Of a DNA stretch of 64,000 nt, positions 7,759 to 15,821 are shown in pieces. The notes beneath the pieces are model-generated. The model searched no databases. It was not told the DNA's origin and saw only the letters and a program-made list of their open reading frames with translations. How positions within the stretch are numbered: the stretch's first letter is position 1; each line of letters opens with the position of its first letter. The translations under genes and the position numbers were made by a program. Source of the stretch: JBPOJN01 sp052033505. Lineage in GTDB: Bacteria > UBA10199 > JACPAL01 > GCA-016699445. The stretch spans positions 1 to 64,000 of the forward strand of contig JBPOJN010000042.1 in assembly GCA_052033505.1 (NCBI GenBank). Direction: 5' to 3'.

Positions 7759-9538
7759 GATTCTTGTCGACGAATCGTTCGTAAGGCCCTTGAGCTACGA
7801 TTTTTCCGTGCTCCAATTGAACGACGGTGTCGCAGTGCTGCAACGTCGTTAGGCGATGGGCGATGATGAGAATCGTCAGGTTACGGTTCAAGTTTTCGAT
7901 GGCTCCCATGACGGCTTTTTCCGTGAGGCTGTCTAAGGCGCTGGTCGCTTCGTCGAAGACGAGAACGGTTGCTTGTTTGTAGAGCGCGCGTGCGATGCCG
8001 ATGCGTTGACGTTGTCCACCGCTCAGGCGGATGCCACGTTCACCCACGATGGTTTGGTAGCCTTCTGGGCGGCTCTCGATGAATTCCGCGATTTGCGCTT
8101 GCGCCGCGGCTTGCCGCACGCGGTCCATGTCGATGTCTGCCGGCGGGACGCCGAAGGCAATATTTTCCGCGATGGTGCTGTCGGATAGATAGATGCTTTG
8201 AGGGACGTGCGCGATGGTGCGCTGCCAAGCGCGTCGAAGTTCTGGTGTGATGGGCTGTTCGTCGACTAAAATTCTTCCTTCCGTGGGTTCCAATAGGGAC
8301 ATCATGAGATCCAAAGCTGTGCTCTTGCCGCTACCCGTGCTTCCCATAAAGCCGATGCGGGATCCCGCAGGAACTGTGAGATTGATGCTGTCTAAGACCC
8401 AAGGTCCGCTTTGCCCATAGTGAAAGCGCACCTGATCAAATCGAATCGCCTGTTTGAACGACAGGGGCGCAGGTGCTGCTTGGAATGCTTCTTCGGGAAG
8501 AGGTTGGTTTAACAAATCCAATACATTGACCAACGCTCCGTGACTTCCCACGACGGTCGACCAGTTGGCATAGACTTGCTGTAATAATGGCAAAAGGCGC
8601 TGCGCTCCCAAAGCCAAAGCCCCTAATACCGGCAACGCGGCGCCCACACCGCCGTTTTGTCGACTCAGGACGAAAGCTAAGGTCGCAATGAGGACCATTC
8701 CTAATCCTTCCATCGCATAGCGAGGAGCCAGATTGATGTAATTGTTTTCACCCGCAGCCCGGTGCAGTTTTTGGATCGCCTTATGGTAAACTTCGCAATA
8801 AACGTTCTGTGTTCCATCCAAAAGTACGTCCCGGATAGCCCCTAAACCCTCTTGCAGTGCTTTTACGACCTGGGTCTGTTCTCGTGCTATGCTCTGACTG
8901 TTGCGCTTCAATCTCCGCCGCGACAGCCAAGCGATGAGGAGATAGCTGGTGCCGAAACTGACCATAGAAATCGCTGCTACCCGGGGATCGATAGCGAGCA
9001 ACGTCGAGAGAATCGCGGTGAATAAAACTGCTGAAGTTGCCAGTGTGACTAAAGACATGAGCACGCTGATGGCGGTAGAGACTTTTTGCGAAATGCCACT
9101 GATAATCTCGCTACTGCTGCGTGCGACATGCACGTGGTAAGGCTGATATAAAGTACGGCGATAAACATCGATGCTGAGATCTGTGCCAATCGCGTTTGCG
9201 AGCCGAATGCTGACCCAGGATAAAAAGAGTCGAAGTCCCGAAGCCAGAATGGCGGCGGCGGCGAAAATCAGTGTGAGCGATAGTGCCAGTTCCGCTGTCG
9301 ACGTAATGCCGAGCGCATGAATGATGCCAGACATTTTTGGAGAAGTGAAAACTTGTTCGGGCTGGGTGAGAATGCCGATAAATGGCAATACAGCGCCTAG
9401 ACTGATGACTTCCGCAACCGAGCTCGTCAGCGTCAAGGCAAGCAACATTAATAATTGTATGCGGCGCGGGCGGCGAATGTGCCCGAAGAGTCGAGCCAAC
9501 AACGTCGTTAGGCCCAAAGACTGTGTTTTATGCGTCAT
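7718..9538 (-). CDS. MsbA-type ABC exporter (fused permease and ATPase)
   Basis: About 606 residues from the ATG at 9538; an in-frame TTG at 9562 gives 8 more. Six hydrophobic segments fill residues 25-330, then an ATPase with Walker A GSTGSGKS (about 399-406), signature LSGGQRQR, Walker B VFDEATSALD and H-loop IAHRL. Half-transporters of this kind work as homodimers in the inner membrane, flipping lipid-linked glycans or lipids. As first gene of the glycan run it may flip the lipid-linked saccharide, replacing a Wzx flippase, none of which is seen here. The leader in front carries an ops-like element. Confidence 0.88.
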   Translation of the reverse strand: MTHKTQSLGLTTLLARLFGHIRRPRRIQLLMLLALTLTSSVAEVISLGAVLPFIGILTQPEQVFTSPKMSGIIHALGITSTAELALSLTLIFAAAAILASGLRLFLSWVSIRLANAIGTDLSIDVYRRTLYQPYHVHVARSSSEIISGISQKVSTAISVLMSLVTLATSAVLFTAILSTLLAIDPRVAAISMVSFGTSYLLIAWLSRRRLKRNSQSIAREQTQVVKALQEGLGAIRDVLLDGTQNVYCEVYHKAIQKLHRAAGENNYINLAPRYAMEGLGMVLIATLAFVLSRQNGGVGAALPVLGALALGAQRLLPLLQQVYANWSTVVGSHGALVNVLDLLNQPLPEEAFQAAPAPLSFKQAIRFDQVRFHYGQSGPWVLDSINLTVPAGSRIGFMGSTGSGKSTALDLMMSLLEPTEGRILVDEQPITPELRRAWQRTIAHVPQSIYLSDSTIAENIAFGVPPADIDMDRVRQAAAQAQIAEFIESRPEGYQTIVGERGIRLSGGQRQRIGIARALYKQATVLVFDEATSALDSLTEKAVMGAIENLNRNLTILIIAHRLTTLQHCDTVVQLEHGKIVAQGPYERFVDKNHEYEGQKIYAHKH

Positions 9539-9572
9539 GAACTCTAACCATTTCTCTTTCAAAAATAGGGCT

Positions 9573-9588
9573 GGGCGAGCTACCGCCC
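9573..9588 (-). promoter_or_regulatory. ops-like element in the leader of the ABC/glycan operon
   Basis: On the minus strand the leader reads GGGCGGTAGCTCGCCC. It contains the 8-bp core GGCGGTAG (9587-9580) of the E. coli ops element, where RfaH is loaded onto paused RNA polymerase, and it can fold as a hairpin (GGGCG stem, GTAGCT loop, CGCCC). It lies between the NusG/RfaH-like gene and the ABC gene, 42 nt before its ATG. No U-tract follows directly, so it is not a good terminator. The same 8-mer occurs by chance at 52760 and 52970 inside an unrelated gene, so position is the main support. Confidence 0.5.
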
Positions 9589-9652
9589 TTGAAATCTCTA
9601 AGATTCTTATTAATTATCAATATGTTAAAGGCCTTGATGGCCATATGAAAAC

Positions 9653-10132
9653 TTAAGCGACTTTTTCTAAATCCGTATACTTTAAGACGGCTCGCATTGT
9701 GCTGTTCAGCCACTTAAAAAGGACGCGGACTCGCCCCTGTGCGGGGATATTTTTTTCAATGATTCCATCCAAATCCCTTAAAATTCCCCTTCTAACTCTG
9801 ACTTCGTCACCGTCCTTCAAGAGTAAGGCCTGTTCGCTCAGTGGGCCATCTTTCGCTCTCTCTTGAAGAGTTTTGACGATGACTTGAGAAATGGGTTGAG
9901 GGCCTTCTTGGTTACCTAAAATATGTCGAACCCCCCGTGTGTATCGCACCAGGCGATGCTGGGACGGCTCATTGAAGTTGGCCAAAACGAAGAGATAGGA
10001 AGGAAAGAGGGGCTTGGTTAGGCACACTCCCTTCATGCTAGGCAAAAACGTCTGATACCGGGCTCGGTGTAGTTGCCGCTGAACGTCCGTTTCCTTTTTT
10101 GGTTTAGTTTGGAGAACGTACCACGAGGTCAC
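9653..10132 (-). CDS. RfaH-like NusG-family antitermination factor
   Basis: 159 residues from a GTG at 10132. This start is chosen because GGAG lies 6 nt upstream, it follows the upstream stop within a TAATGTG junction, and it makes the protein open with xTSWYVLQTKPKKE, matching the start of RfaH/NusG proteins; an ATG at 10177 would add 15 residues inside the neighbour. An NGN domain (1-100) is followed by a KOW-containing tail with GDEVRVRRGILRDLDG. Paralogues of this type bind RNA polymerase and suppress pausing and Rho termination in long polysaccharide operons. The operon just downstream carries an ops-like site. Confidence 0.82.
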   Translation of the reverse strand: MTSWYVLQTKPKKETDVQRQLHRARYQTFLPSMKGVCLTKPLFPSYLFVLANFNEPSQHRLVRYTRGVRHILGNQEGPQPISQVIVKTLQERAKDGPLSEQALLLKDGDEVRVRRGILRDLDGIIEKNIPAQGRVRVLFKWLNSTMRAVLKYTDLEKVA

Positions 10133-10133
10133 A

Positions 10134-10556
10134 TTAGGCTCCGACTTTCTCAATGCCGTTGGTTGTATCTCCACCAAAGTTGGGAAAATCTGAAATAAGG
10201 GGAGTGATGGTGGCAGAGGCCGGATGCGGGTATTCAGTGTCTTGAAAAGCTTCTACTTTTTTTAAAAGACCAGCCAGATCCGTCTGGAGAGATTTGTATT
10301 TTTGAATGATGCCTTCGAGCTGAAGATGGTTCCCCTTGATGGCTTCTAGGAGACCCTCTTGGGTTAATACGTAAGACAATTTTCTTTTGTTTAGAGGGGA
10401 CACTCTCATGTGGCCTTTTTTGAGGAGACTTCTGAGAATGATGTTGATAAGGCCGAGCGAAATGCGAGTCATTCGGGATAACTCTCTCTGAGATGCGGAG
10501 GGAGTTTTCGAAATCTGGTTAAGAATGAGGATTTCTTTGTCGATCAGGGAAGACAT
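10134..10556 (-). CDS. MarR-like winged-helix regulator, EPS-associated type
   Basis: 140 residues. An N-terminal winged helix-turn-helix (roughly 8-75: ASQRELSRMTRISLGLINIIL, then a KGHMRV turn and wing) is followed by a coiled-coil-like tail (85-115). It resembles the small MarR-type regulators that accompany exopolysaccharide loci. It is the first gene of the minus-strand run and sits 148 nt from the divergent wza gene, so it is well placed to control both directions. The stop is 2 nt ahead of the GTG of the NusG paralogue. Confidence 0.7.
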   Translation of the reverse strand: MSSLIDKEILILNQISKTPSASQRELSRMTRISLGLINIILRSLLKKGHMRVSPLNKRKLSYVLTQEGLLEAIKGNHLQLEGIIQKYKSLQTDLAGLLKKVEAFQDTEYPHPASATITPLISDFPNFGGDTTNGIEKVGA

Positions 10557-10653
10557 TATATTCTTTTTATGAACGGTCCCGGAACTTATTAGTGAACCCG
10601 AGTCCTTCCTGCAAGAAAAAATGCCGGGTGTATTTTTTTTGAACGATAAAAAT

Positions 10654-10682
10654 TTGACAAAGCTTTGGGGCGTTGTTACGCC
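10654..10682 (+). promoter_or_regulatory. Candidate wza promoter with an inverted repeat
   Basis: A perfect -35 hexamer TTGACA (10654-10659) lies 45 nt before the wza ATG. The region 17 nt downstream (TACGCC) is a poor -10, but it coincides with a perfect inverted repeat GGCGT-TGTT-ACGCC (10669-10682). A repressor or activator binding there could explain the weak -10; the MarR-like protein encoded divergently is the obvious candidate. Read directly from sequence; function is inference. Confidence 0.4.
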
Positions 10683-10704
10683 TCACACCCTCATTTTTTA
10701 ATTT

Positions 10705-11805
10705 ATGATAATTTCAAAAAAACTTATTAGTTTCAGTATGATAGCATGTTTTATGTCTGTCCAAGTGCTGCCGGCATTTGGACAGATGGCTGGTCCCTCC
10801 AACCCATCTCAGTCGGAGGCATCCCGTGTTAGTGGGTCGAGCTTTGGAAGTCAGGATGAGAAAGCGCAGCAGGTGCTTCCTTACATTCCGTTGATGGAAG
10901 GTAATGGCCCACAGTCTTTGAATACTCTTTCTTACCAAGTGCATATTTTAGGTGAGGTCCTGAGACCTGGGACCTATCGAGTTCCCGCTTCCACGAGATT
11001 GTCTGAAGCCATTCAAATCGCGGGCGGCATGATGGAACGAGGATCTGATAGGAGAATTGAGCTTCGCAGGGGAGGGGGCAGCCGCCGAGCGGATTTGCTG
11101 GGGTTTAAGATTTTCGGTAATTTGGACGCGAATCCTTACCTTATGGACAACGACGTCATTTTTGTCCCTCTAAGAAAAACAGTCATTCAGATCGAAGGCG
11201 CTGTAAAACGGCCGGGTGTCTATGAACTTCAAAATGAAAAGACGATCAAAGATGTCATGAAGCTGGCTGGTGGGATTTCGATTGGAAATGATGACCCGGC
11301 CCCGATACGCGTTATCAGGTTTGAAAATGGGAAAAAGAATGTTCTCAACGTCGAGAATTCAGAGCAAGGTCGTCGGGCATTTCGGGTCCAGAACGGGGAC
11401 GTCATCATTTTACCTCAGTTCTTAATAGCAAAAAAATCTTTCGACTATAACGTCTCCAAAATTCCGGGAGATAATAAACTCTTCTATCCTTCCTACGAAG
11501 AGCGTGTTTTTGTTTTGGGTGCTGTTGCGAAGCCAGGGCCTTATCCTTTTAATCCATACTATGATTTGAGGCAGTATCTGACTTTAGCAGGTGGCACGAA
11601 TAAGCTCGCCAAATCCAAAAAAATTAAAATTATCTCGGCTTTGGGCTCAACCACTAGGGCAAATAATCAAACGGAGATCAATCCCGGAGATACGATCGTC
11701 GTTCCGGAAAGGTATATGGCTCCGGAGAGTTTGGTGAGTTTGATTGTAGGCATTGCCTCAAGCATTGTGGGCACAACGGCCGTGATTTTATCTGTGACAA
11801 AGTAG
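10705..11805 (+). CDS. Wza-like polysaccharide export protein with three SLBB domains
   Basis: 366 residues. Signal peptide about 1-26 (cleavage near AFG-Q). Three SLBB-type modules follow: about 75-155 (VHILGEVLRPGTYRVP), 165-240 (IQIEGAVKRPGVYELQ) and 268-335 (VFVLGAVAKPGPYPF), then a hydrophobic tail at 345-362. SLBB proteins form the periplasmic/outer-membrane channel for capsule or EPS. The N-terminal Poly_export domain is not recognisable and there is no lipobox Cys, so it departs from E. coli Wza. Followed by the Wzz gene 10 nt later. Confidence 0.8.
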   Translation: MIISKKLISFSMIACFMSVQVLPAFGQMAGPSNPSQSEASRVSGSSFGSQDEKAQQVLPYIPLMEGNGPQSLNTLSYQVHILGEVLRPGTYRVPASTRLSEAIQIAGGMMERGSDRRIELRRGGGSRRADLLGFKIFGNLDANPYLMDNDVIFVPLRKTVIQIEGAVKRPGVYELQNEKTIKDVMKLAGGISIGNDDPAPIRVIRFENGKKNVLNVENSEQGRRAFRVQNGDVIILPQFLIAKKSFDYNVSKIPGDNKLFYPSYEERVFVLGAVAKPGPYPFNPYYDLRQYLTLAGGTNKLAKSKKIKIISALGSTTRANNQTEINPGDTIVVPERYMAPESLVSLIVGIASSIVGTTAVILSVTK

Positions 11806-11815
11806 GTTCTCGTTT

Positions 11816-12943
11816 ATGGAAGAAGACATCAATCTCTTGGACTATTTGAAGATCCTCTTAGGATGGAAGAGGTTCATCGCCGTGATCACGAGTCTCGGCG
11901 CTTTAATAGGGCTCGTCGTGAGTCTTTGGATGCCCAACATATATATGGCCAATGCCACCCTTCTTCCCTTGACGGGAGTTCAAGGGGGAGGGCTGGGTGC
12001 CGCTTTGGGCGCCGTCCAAAGCCTGGGGGGTGTTCTGGGTGGATTGGGAGGAGGTTCTACTTCTTCGCAAATTATGTCTCTCTTGAAAAGTCAGACTTTG
12101 GCAGAAAAAATAATCAACAAATATGATCTCATGAAGGCTTTTTATCCCTCGCTCTGGGATGAATCTTTAAAACAATGGCGTGTTCATGACGTAAAAGATT
12201 TGCCGAATATGGAAAGCGCAGTCTTGCTTCTGAAGGCAAAGGTTTCTTTTAAGGAAAACTTAAAAGAAAAGGTGATTAATATTAGTGCGCAGGACAAGTC
12301 TCCTCAATTTGCAGCCGACTTGGTAAACGCCTACATCCGGGAGCTTGCGAATCACATCAATGAGAACGCATTTACGGTTGCCAAGCGAAATAGAATTTTC
12401 ATTGAGGGCCAACTCGAGAGAAATAAGACAGAACTATTGGAGTTGGGCCGCGAGTTATCGAAGTTTTATTCCAATAATAGAGTATCCAATGTTACTCCGA
12501 ATCTCGATGTCTCACTTTTGAATTCTCCCTCTGAACTTCAAGGAAGAACAGAAGAAGATGTTCTGGGAGGAGTTGCAGACGTGCCCCAGCCTTTTCAGAA
12601 GATGGGGAATGAAAACTTAGAATCGTTGAGTGAAACCCAAAATGTCGTAAAAAAAGTCGTTCAAGATATCCCCCAGCAGGCATACCTTCAATACTTAACG
12701 TTTCAGAGAGAGTCATTGAGGCAGATCAATACACTTCTTATTCAACAATTTGAAATTTCAAAAATTGACGAAGTGAAAGAAGAATTAAGATTTCAGGTTA
12801 TCGATGCGGCCCGTGTGCCGGTTGCCAGGTTCAAACCAAAACGCCGGATGGTAGCCTTGTCGTTTATGGTCGGCGCAGGTTTTCTCTCATTGGTCTTCGT
12901 CTTTTGTGTGGAATACTTAAAAAAGGCGAAAGTTCTTTCGTAG
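11816..12943 (+). CDS. Wzz/PCP-family chain-length determinant
   Basis: 375 residues with the two-helix layout of polysaccharide co-polymerases: TM1 about 20-38 and TM2 about 347-366, with a large periplasmic part containing coiled-coil-like segments (205-230, 290-320). A Gly-rich stretch (52-82) follows the N-terminal Wzz motif. There is no C-terminal tyrosine-kinase domain, so phosphorylation, if any, needs a separate kinase. It would set glycan chain length together with the Wza-like protein encoded just upstream. C-terminal PxRP-like region FKPKRRMVAL precedes TM2, as usual for the family. Confidence 0.85.
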   Translation: MEEDINLLDYLKILLGWKRFIAVITSLGALIGLVVSLWMPNIYMANATLLPLTGVQGGGLGAALGAVQSLGGVLGGLGGGSTSSQIMSLLKSQTLAEKIINKYDLMKAFYPSLWDESLKQWRVHDVKDLPNMESAVLLLKAKVSFKENLKEKVINISAQDKSPQFAADLVNAYIRELANHINENAFTVAKRNRIFIEGQLERNKTELLELGRELSKFYSNNRVSNVTPNLDVSLLNSPSELQGRTEEDVLGGVADVPQPFQKMGNENLESLSETQNVVKKVVQDIPQQAYLQYLTFQRESLRQINTLLIQQFEISKIDEVKEELRFQVIDAARVPVARFKPKRRMVALSFMVGAGFLSLVFVFCVEYLKKAKVLS

Positions 12944-13003
12944 GAATTGAGGACGCAACTTTTTAGTTGTTCCGACGATCACTCCAGAAATCCGAGGTGA
13001 TTC

Positions 13004-14179
13004 ATGTCTATTTCAAATTTCAATAATCCACTGAGAGCGTTACCGCTTGCCGCCTCTTTGACTGCCATGGCTGCTTGCGCGTTTGAACCGACGGGAGTAG
13101 CCCCCCCCCTGGATGCCTTGTCTCCGGATACGCTTACTGATGCAGGGATTGATTCCAGGAACCCGGCAGCGGGGCCGGCAGTTCTGCTGCCTATGGCGCA
13201 AGGTTCCTACCCCTCGAACGCCATCTTTGCTTTGTTGGGCGGAGGAGAGGTCCCTTCCAGATTGTCTATTACGGCGCGTGAGTTTTGTTGGGGGCCTGCA
13301 GTGGATGTGCAAGCCGGTTCTTGCGCAAATACAACGCTGGTTCAGGATCCGATAAACTACACCGTTTTGGAGCCAGTGACCTCAGGTTTTAATGGAGCTG
13401 TTAGGGGGAGGTTAATTTACGATGATGGGAGCACATCGGAATTAGGGGCAGCGGTATTGTTCTCGATCGATGGCTCGCGCCTGCTCAATTATGATTTTGG
13501 CGAAGCCTTCGGTCCGACGGCGCTCGATTCCAGCGGTTTTTCCCATAATGCAACTTTGATGAACGGACCTGTAAGGCATATGGATGCTGCAGGTGGGTAC
13601 CTGACCTTTAATAATTCGAACGCTGTTTTGGTGGATAATAGCGCTGACCTCACGGAAGGTTCGGTTGGCTTTACTCTTTCTGCCAAGATTAGGACTACAA
13701 TTGAGCAGGAAAGTCCTATTGTCTCGAAATGGTATTCCGGGCCCGCTACGTCGTATGTCTTGAGGTCGAGAATAGTGGGCGGGGTTATGGTAGCGGCGGT
13801 TTCGGTCAATGGAAGAGCGCCTGATCTCGTTGGGACGACTCAGCTCAATGATGGAAACTGGCATTTGTTAACAATGACTTATGATAGTGCCAACGGGCTT
13901 TTGAGAGTTTATTGCGATGGTGCTCTGGACGGGCAAACGACAGTAGCTTCGCCGACACCGATCGTGAACAGCGAAGAATCAATTAGCATCGGTCGCTACT
14001 ATGATGAAGCGACTCCACCGGTTGCTCAGTCAACAGGTTGGCAAGGGGATGTTACAAATGTCCGTATGACGGGCCGCGTTCTTGATCCCCTGAATTATGT
14101 CGGAAAAAACGAGCAATGTACCCAGTTGGCCGAGAACGGACAAGTGCTTCCCGCGGGTTCCCCCTGTCTTACCGAGTAA
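13004..14179 (+). CDS. LamG-domain (concanavalin-like) lipoprotein
   Basis: 391 residues. Signal peptide with lipobox MAAC (Cys25). The central-to-C-terminal part (about 160-375) is a LamG/concanavalin-A-like jelly roll: FGPTALDSSGFSHNATL, FTLSAKIRTT, DGNWHLLTMTYD and LRVYCDGALDG are the typical strands. Such domains bind carbohydrate or protein at the cell surface. Position after wzz suggests contact with the exported glycan. The last 11 nt overlap the 3' end of the convergent Wzi-family gene. Confidence 0.75.
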   Translation: MSISNFNNPLRALPLAASLTAMAACAFEPTGVAPPLDALSPDTLTDAGIDSRNPAAGPAVLLPMAQGSYPSNAIFALLGGGEVPSRLSITAREFCWGPAVDVQAGSCANTTLVQDPINYTVLEPVTSGFNGAVRGRLIYDDGSTSELGAAVLFSIDGSRLLNYDFGEAFGPTALDSSGFSHNATLMNGPVRHMDAAGGYLTFNNSNAVLVDNSADLTEGSVGFTLSAKIRTTIEQESPIVSKWYSGPATSYVLRSRIVGGVMVAAVSVNGRAPDLVGTTQLNDGNWHLLTMTYDSANGLLRVYCDGALDGQTTVASPTPIVNSEESISIGRYYDEATPPVAQSTGWQGDVTNVRMTGRVLDPLNYVGKNEQCTQLAENGQVLPAGSPCLTE

Positions 14180-15821
14180 AGTTGACGCCAAGCATAGCGG
14201 TGACGTTGTTTCCCCTGTTGCTGCGTACAAAACCTGCATTCCAAACGTGCTCATAGCCTGCACCCATTTCCACTCTAATTTTTTTGGTACAGCGCCAAGA
14301 GAGGTTTGTTCGACCGCGGAAGCGGTGTTCTGCCGGATTGTTTTGAGTCTGGATGATATCGATCAACTCCGAGCCTGAGAGGAGGGCGCCGAAATGATCG
14401 CTGTCCCGTCTTTCGTAGCTCAAGAGAGTCGTCCAGCGTGATGAAGGGTTGATGTCGTAATTTATTTTGGCGGCAATGCTGTCTCCATCGGGGCCGAGTT
14501 CGGATCCGAGAATACGTCCGTTGAGCACGTGGCCCGAGAGGTATCGCCCATGCCTATAAACCCCTCCGGGTATGTGTTGATACTCGAACCTGAGATCCAA
14601 ATCCCCTTCGTTGGTCAAGGTCGGAAAGTAGAGACCGAAAGCATAGGCCGCGTTATCTTCGAAGAGAACTTTTAGTTCCTTATTCATGTCCTCAAATCCG
14701 ATTTCCCCATACACAACCGCATTGCGCACAAAAGGCAGGGTCAGCCGGGCGTCGAGACTAAACAGTCGGTTGGTGTCCGCCGTTTGCTGTTTGTTTTTAG
14801 TAAAGGCGCTGAAAACTCCGGTGAATTCTCCGATGGCCTCGGCGACGCTGGGATCGTCTGCTCCCCGTCCTCCCATCGTGATGGCGTGATTTAGGCCCAT
14901 TTCCAGGAATGAAAATGGTTTCAGCGTCCATTTAAATCCTGAAAGGATGGCCCTCGGCAGAATCCTCTCGGGGCCTAAGTCCGCGAAGAAAACCTGGATG
15001 GCATTCAATCCCAGATGCCGGAAAATCCAAGGGAGGAAAAAAGGAGAAGAATTTCCCAACTTGATCATGTCGAGGGGTCTTGCGTTATTGGAAAATAGCA
15101 ATCCTCCAAACTCTCCTTGGCCCCAAACGAGCGAGTCCCGTCCGGCTTGGATTTCGAAATTTTTGTAGGCGAATTTTCCGTAAAGTTGTTGAAAGGCTGC
15201 GTTGATTTTGTTGGATCCCGTGTTCGGTACTAAAACCTCAAGTCTGGGGCGGACGTAAAGAGAGGCATATTTCGTGAGCTGGGCTACGTGAGCCGTTTCC
15301 AACCCTAGAGTATTCCCATCGACGTAATGTCGACCTTCTCGATAGGCAACCAGAGGGTTGATACGTGCCTCGATCTCGCCGAGGCCGTTTTGTTGAGGCA
15401 CGGCGCGGGAGGGGCTATCCAGAAACGTATAATCAAAACGAACGGACTCCAGAGGATAGATTCGAAGTGTTTTGGGGCTATCGGATAATTCTTCTCGGTA
15501 GTCGCTTTTGAGACGTCTTAGTAAATCATCGATTGCGATGACTTTTGAAATTTCGCGGTCATCCGGCGTCAAAAGGCCCCTGTCTTCTGAATTTTTCTCC
15601 GCTTCTAGGATCATCCTCGCAATTTCTTTCCGACTCCAAGGCCTTTGTCCGTAAATCGCGTCTTTGATGAGACCGAAGGCAATGAGTTTATCGAGGTCGC
15701 GATAAACAGAATCATCCACCGGTACGTTGGAGGTACTGTAAGCGCTGGCCGAAAGAGATGAAGGCAATGCAGTGATAAGGATCAAAGAGAGAAAAACAAT
15801 CAGAGCCCCGGAACTTTTCAT
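14169..15821 (-). CDS. Wzi-family outer-membrane capsule assembly protein
   Basis: About 550 residues from the ATG at 15821, which makes an ATGA overlap with the MMPL gene; an upstream ATG at 15842 is less likely. Signal peptide about 1-24. A helical N-terminal segment (DDSVYRDLDKLIAFGLI, then RPWSRKEIARMILEA) precedes a beta-barrel rich in alternating strands that ends in Arg after an aromatic residue (VNFTR). Wzi binds capsule at the outer membrane. Here it is coupled to a lipid-type exporter rather than to wza/wzz, which run toward it from the other strand. Confidence 0.82.
   Translation of the reverse strand: MKSSGALIVFLSLILITALPSSLSASAYSTSNVPVDDSVYRDLDKLIAFGLIKDAIYGQRPWSRKEIARMILEAEKNSEDRGLLTPDDREISKVIAIDDLLRRLKSDYREELSDSPKTLRIYPLESVRFDYTFLDSPSRAVPQQNGLGEIEARINPLVAYREGRHYVDGNTLGLETAHVAQLTKYASLYVRPRLEVLVPNTGSNKINAAFQQLYGKFAYKNFEIQAGRDSLVWGQGEFGGLLFSNNARPLDMIKLGNSSPFFLPWIFRHLGLNAIQVFFADLGPERILPRAILSGFKWTLKPFSFLEMGLNHAITMGGRGADDPSVAEAIGEFTGVFSAFTKNKQQTADTNRLFSLDARLTLPFVRNAVVYGEIGFEDMNKELKVLFEDNAAYAFGLYFPTLTNEGDLDLRFEYQHIPGGVYRHGRYLSGHVLNGRILGSELGPDGDSIAAKINYDINPSSRWTTLLSYERRDSDHFGALLSGSELIDIIQTQNNPAEHRFRGRTNLSWRCTKKIRVEMGAGYEHVWNAGFVRSNRGNNVTAMLGVNFTR

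Noticed and set aside
12955..12990. CAACT-TTTT-AGTTG hairpin after wzz as terminator
   Set aside because: Five-bp AT-rich stem without a T-run; too weak to call.
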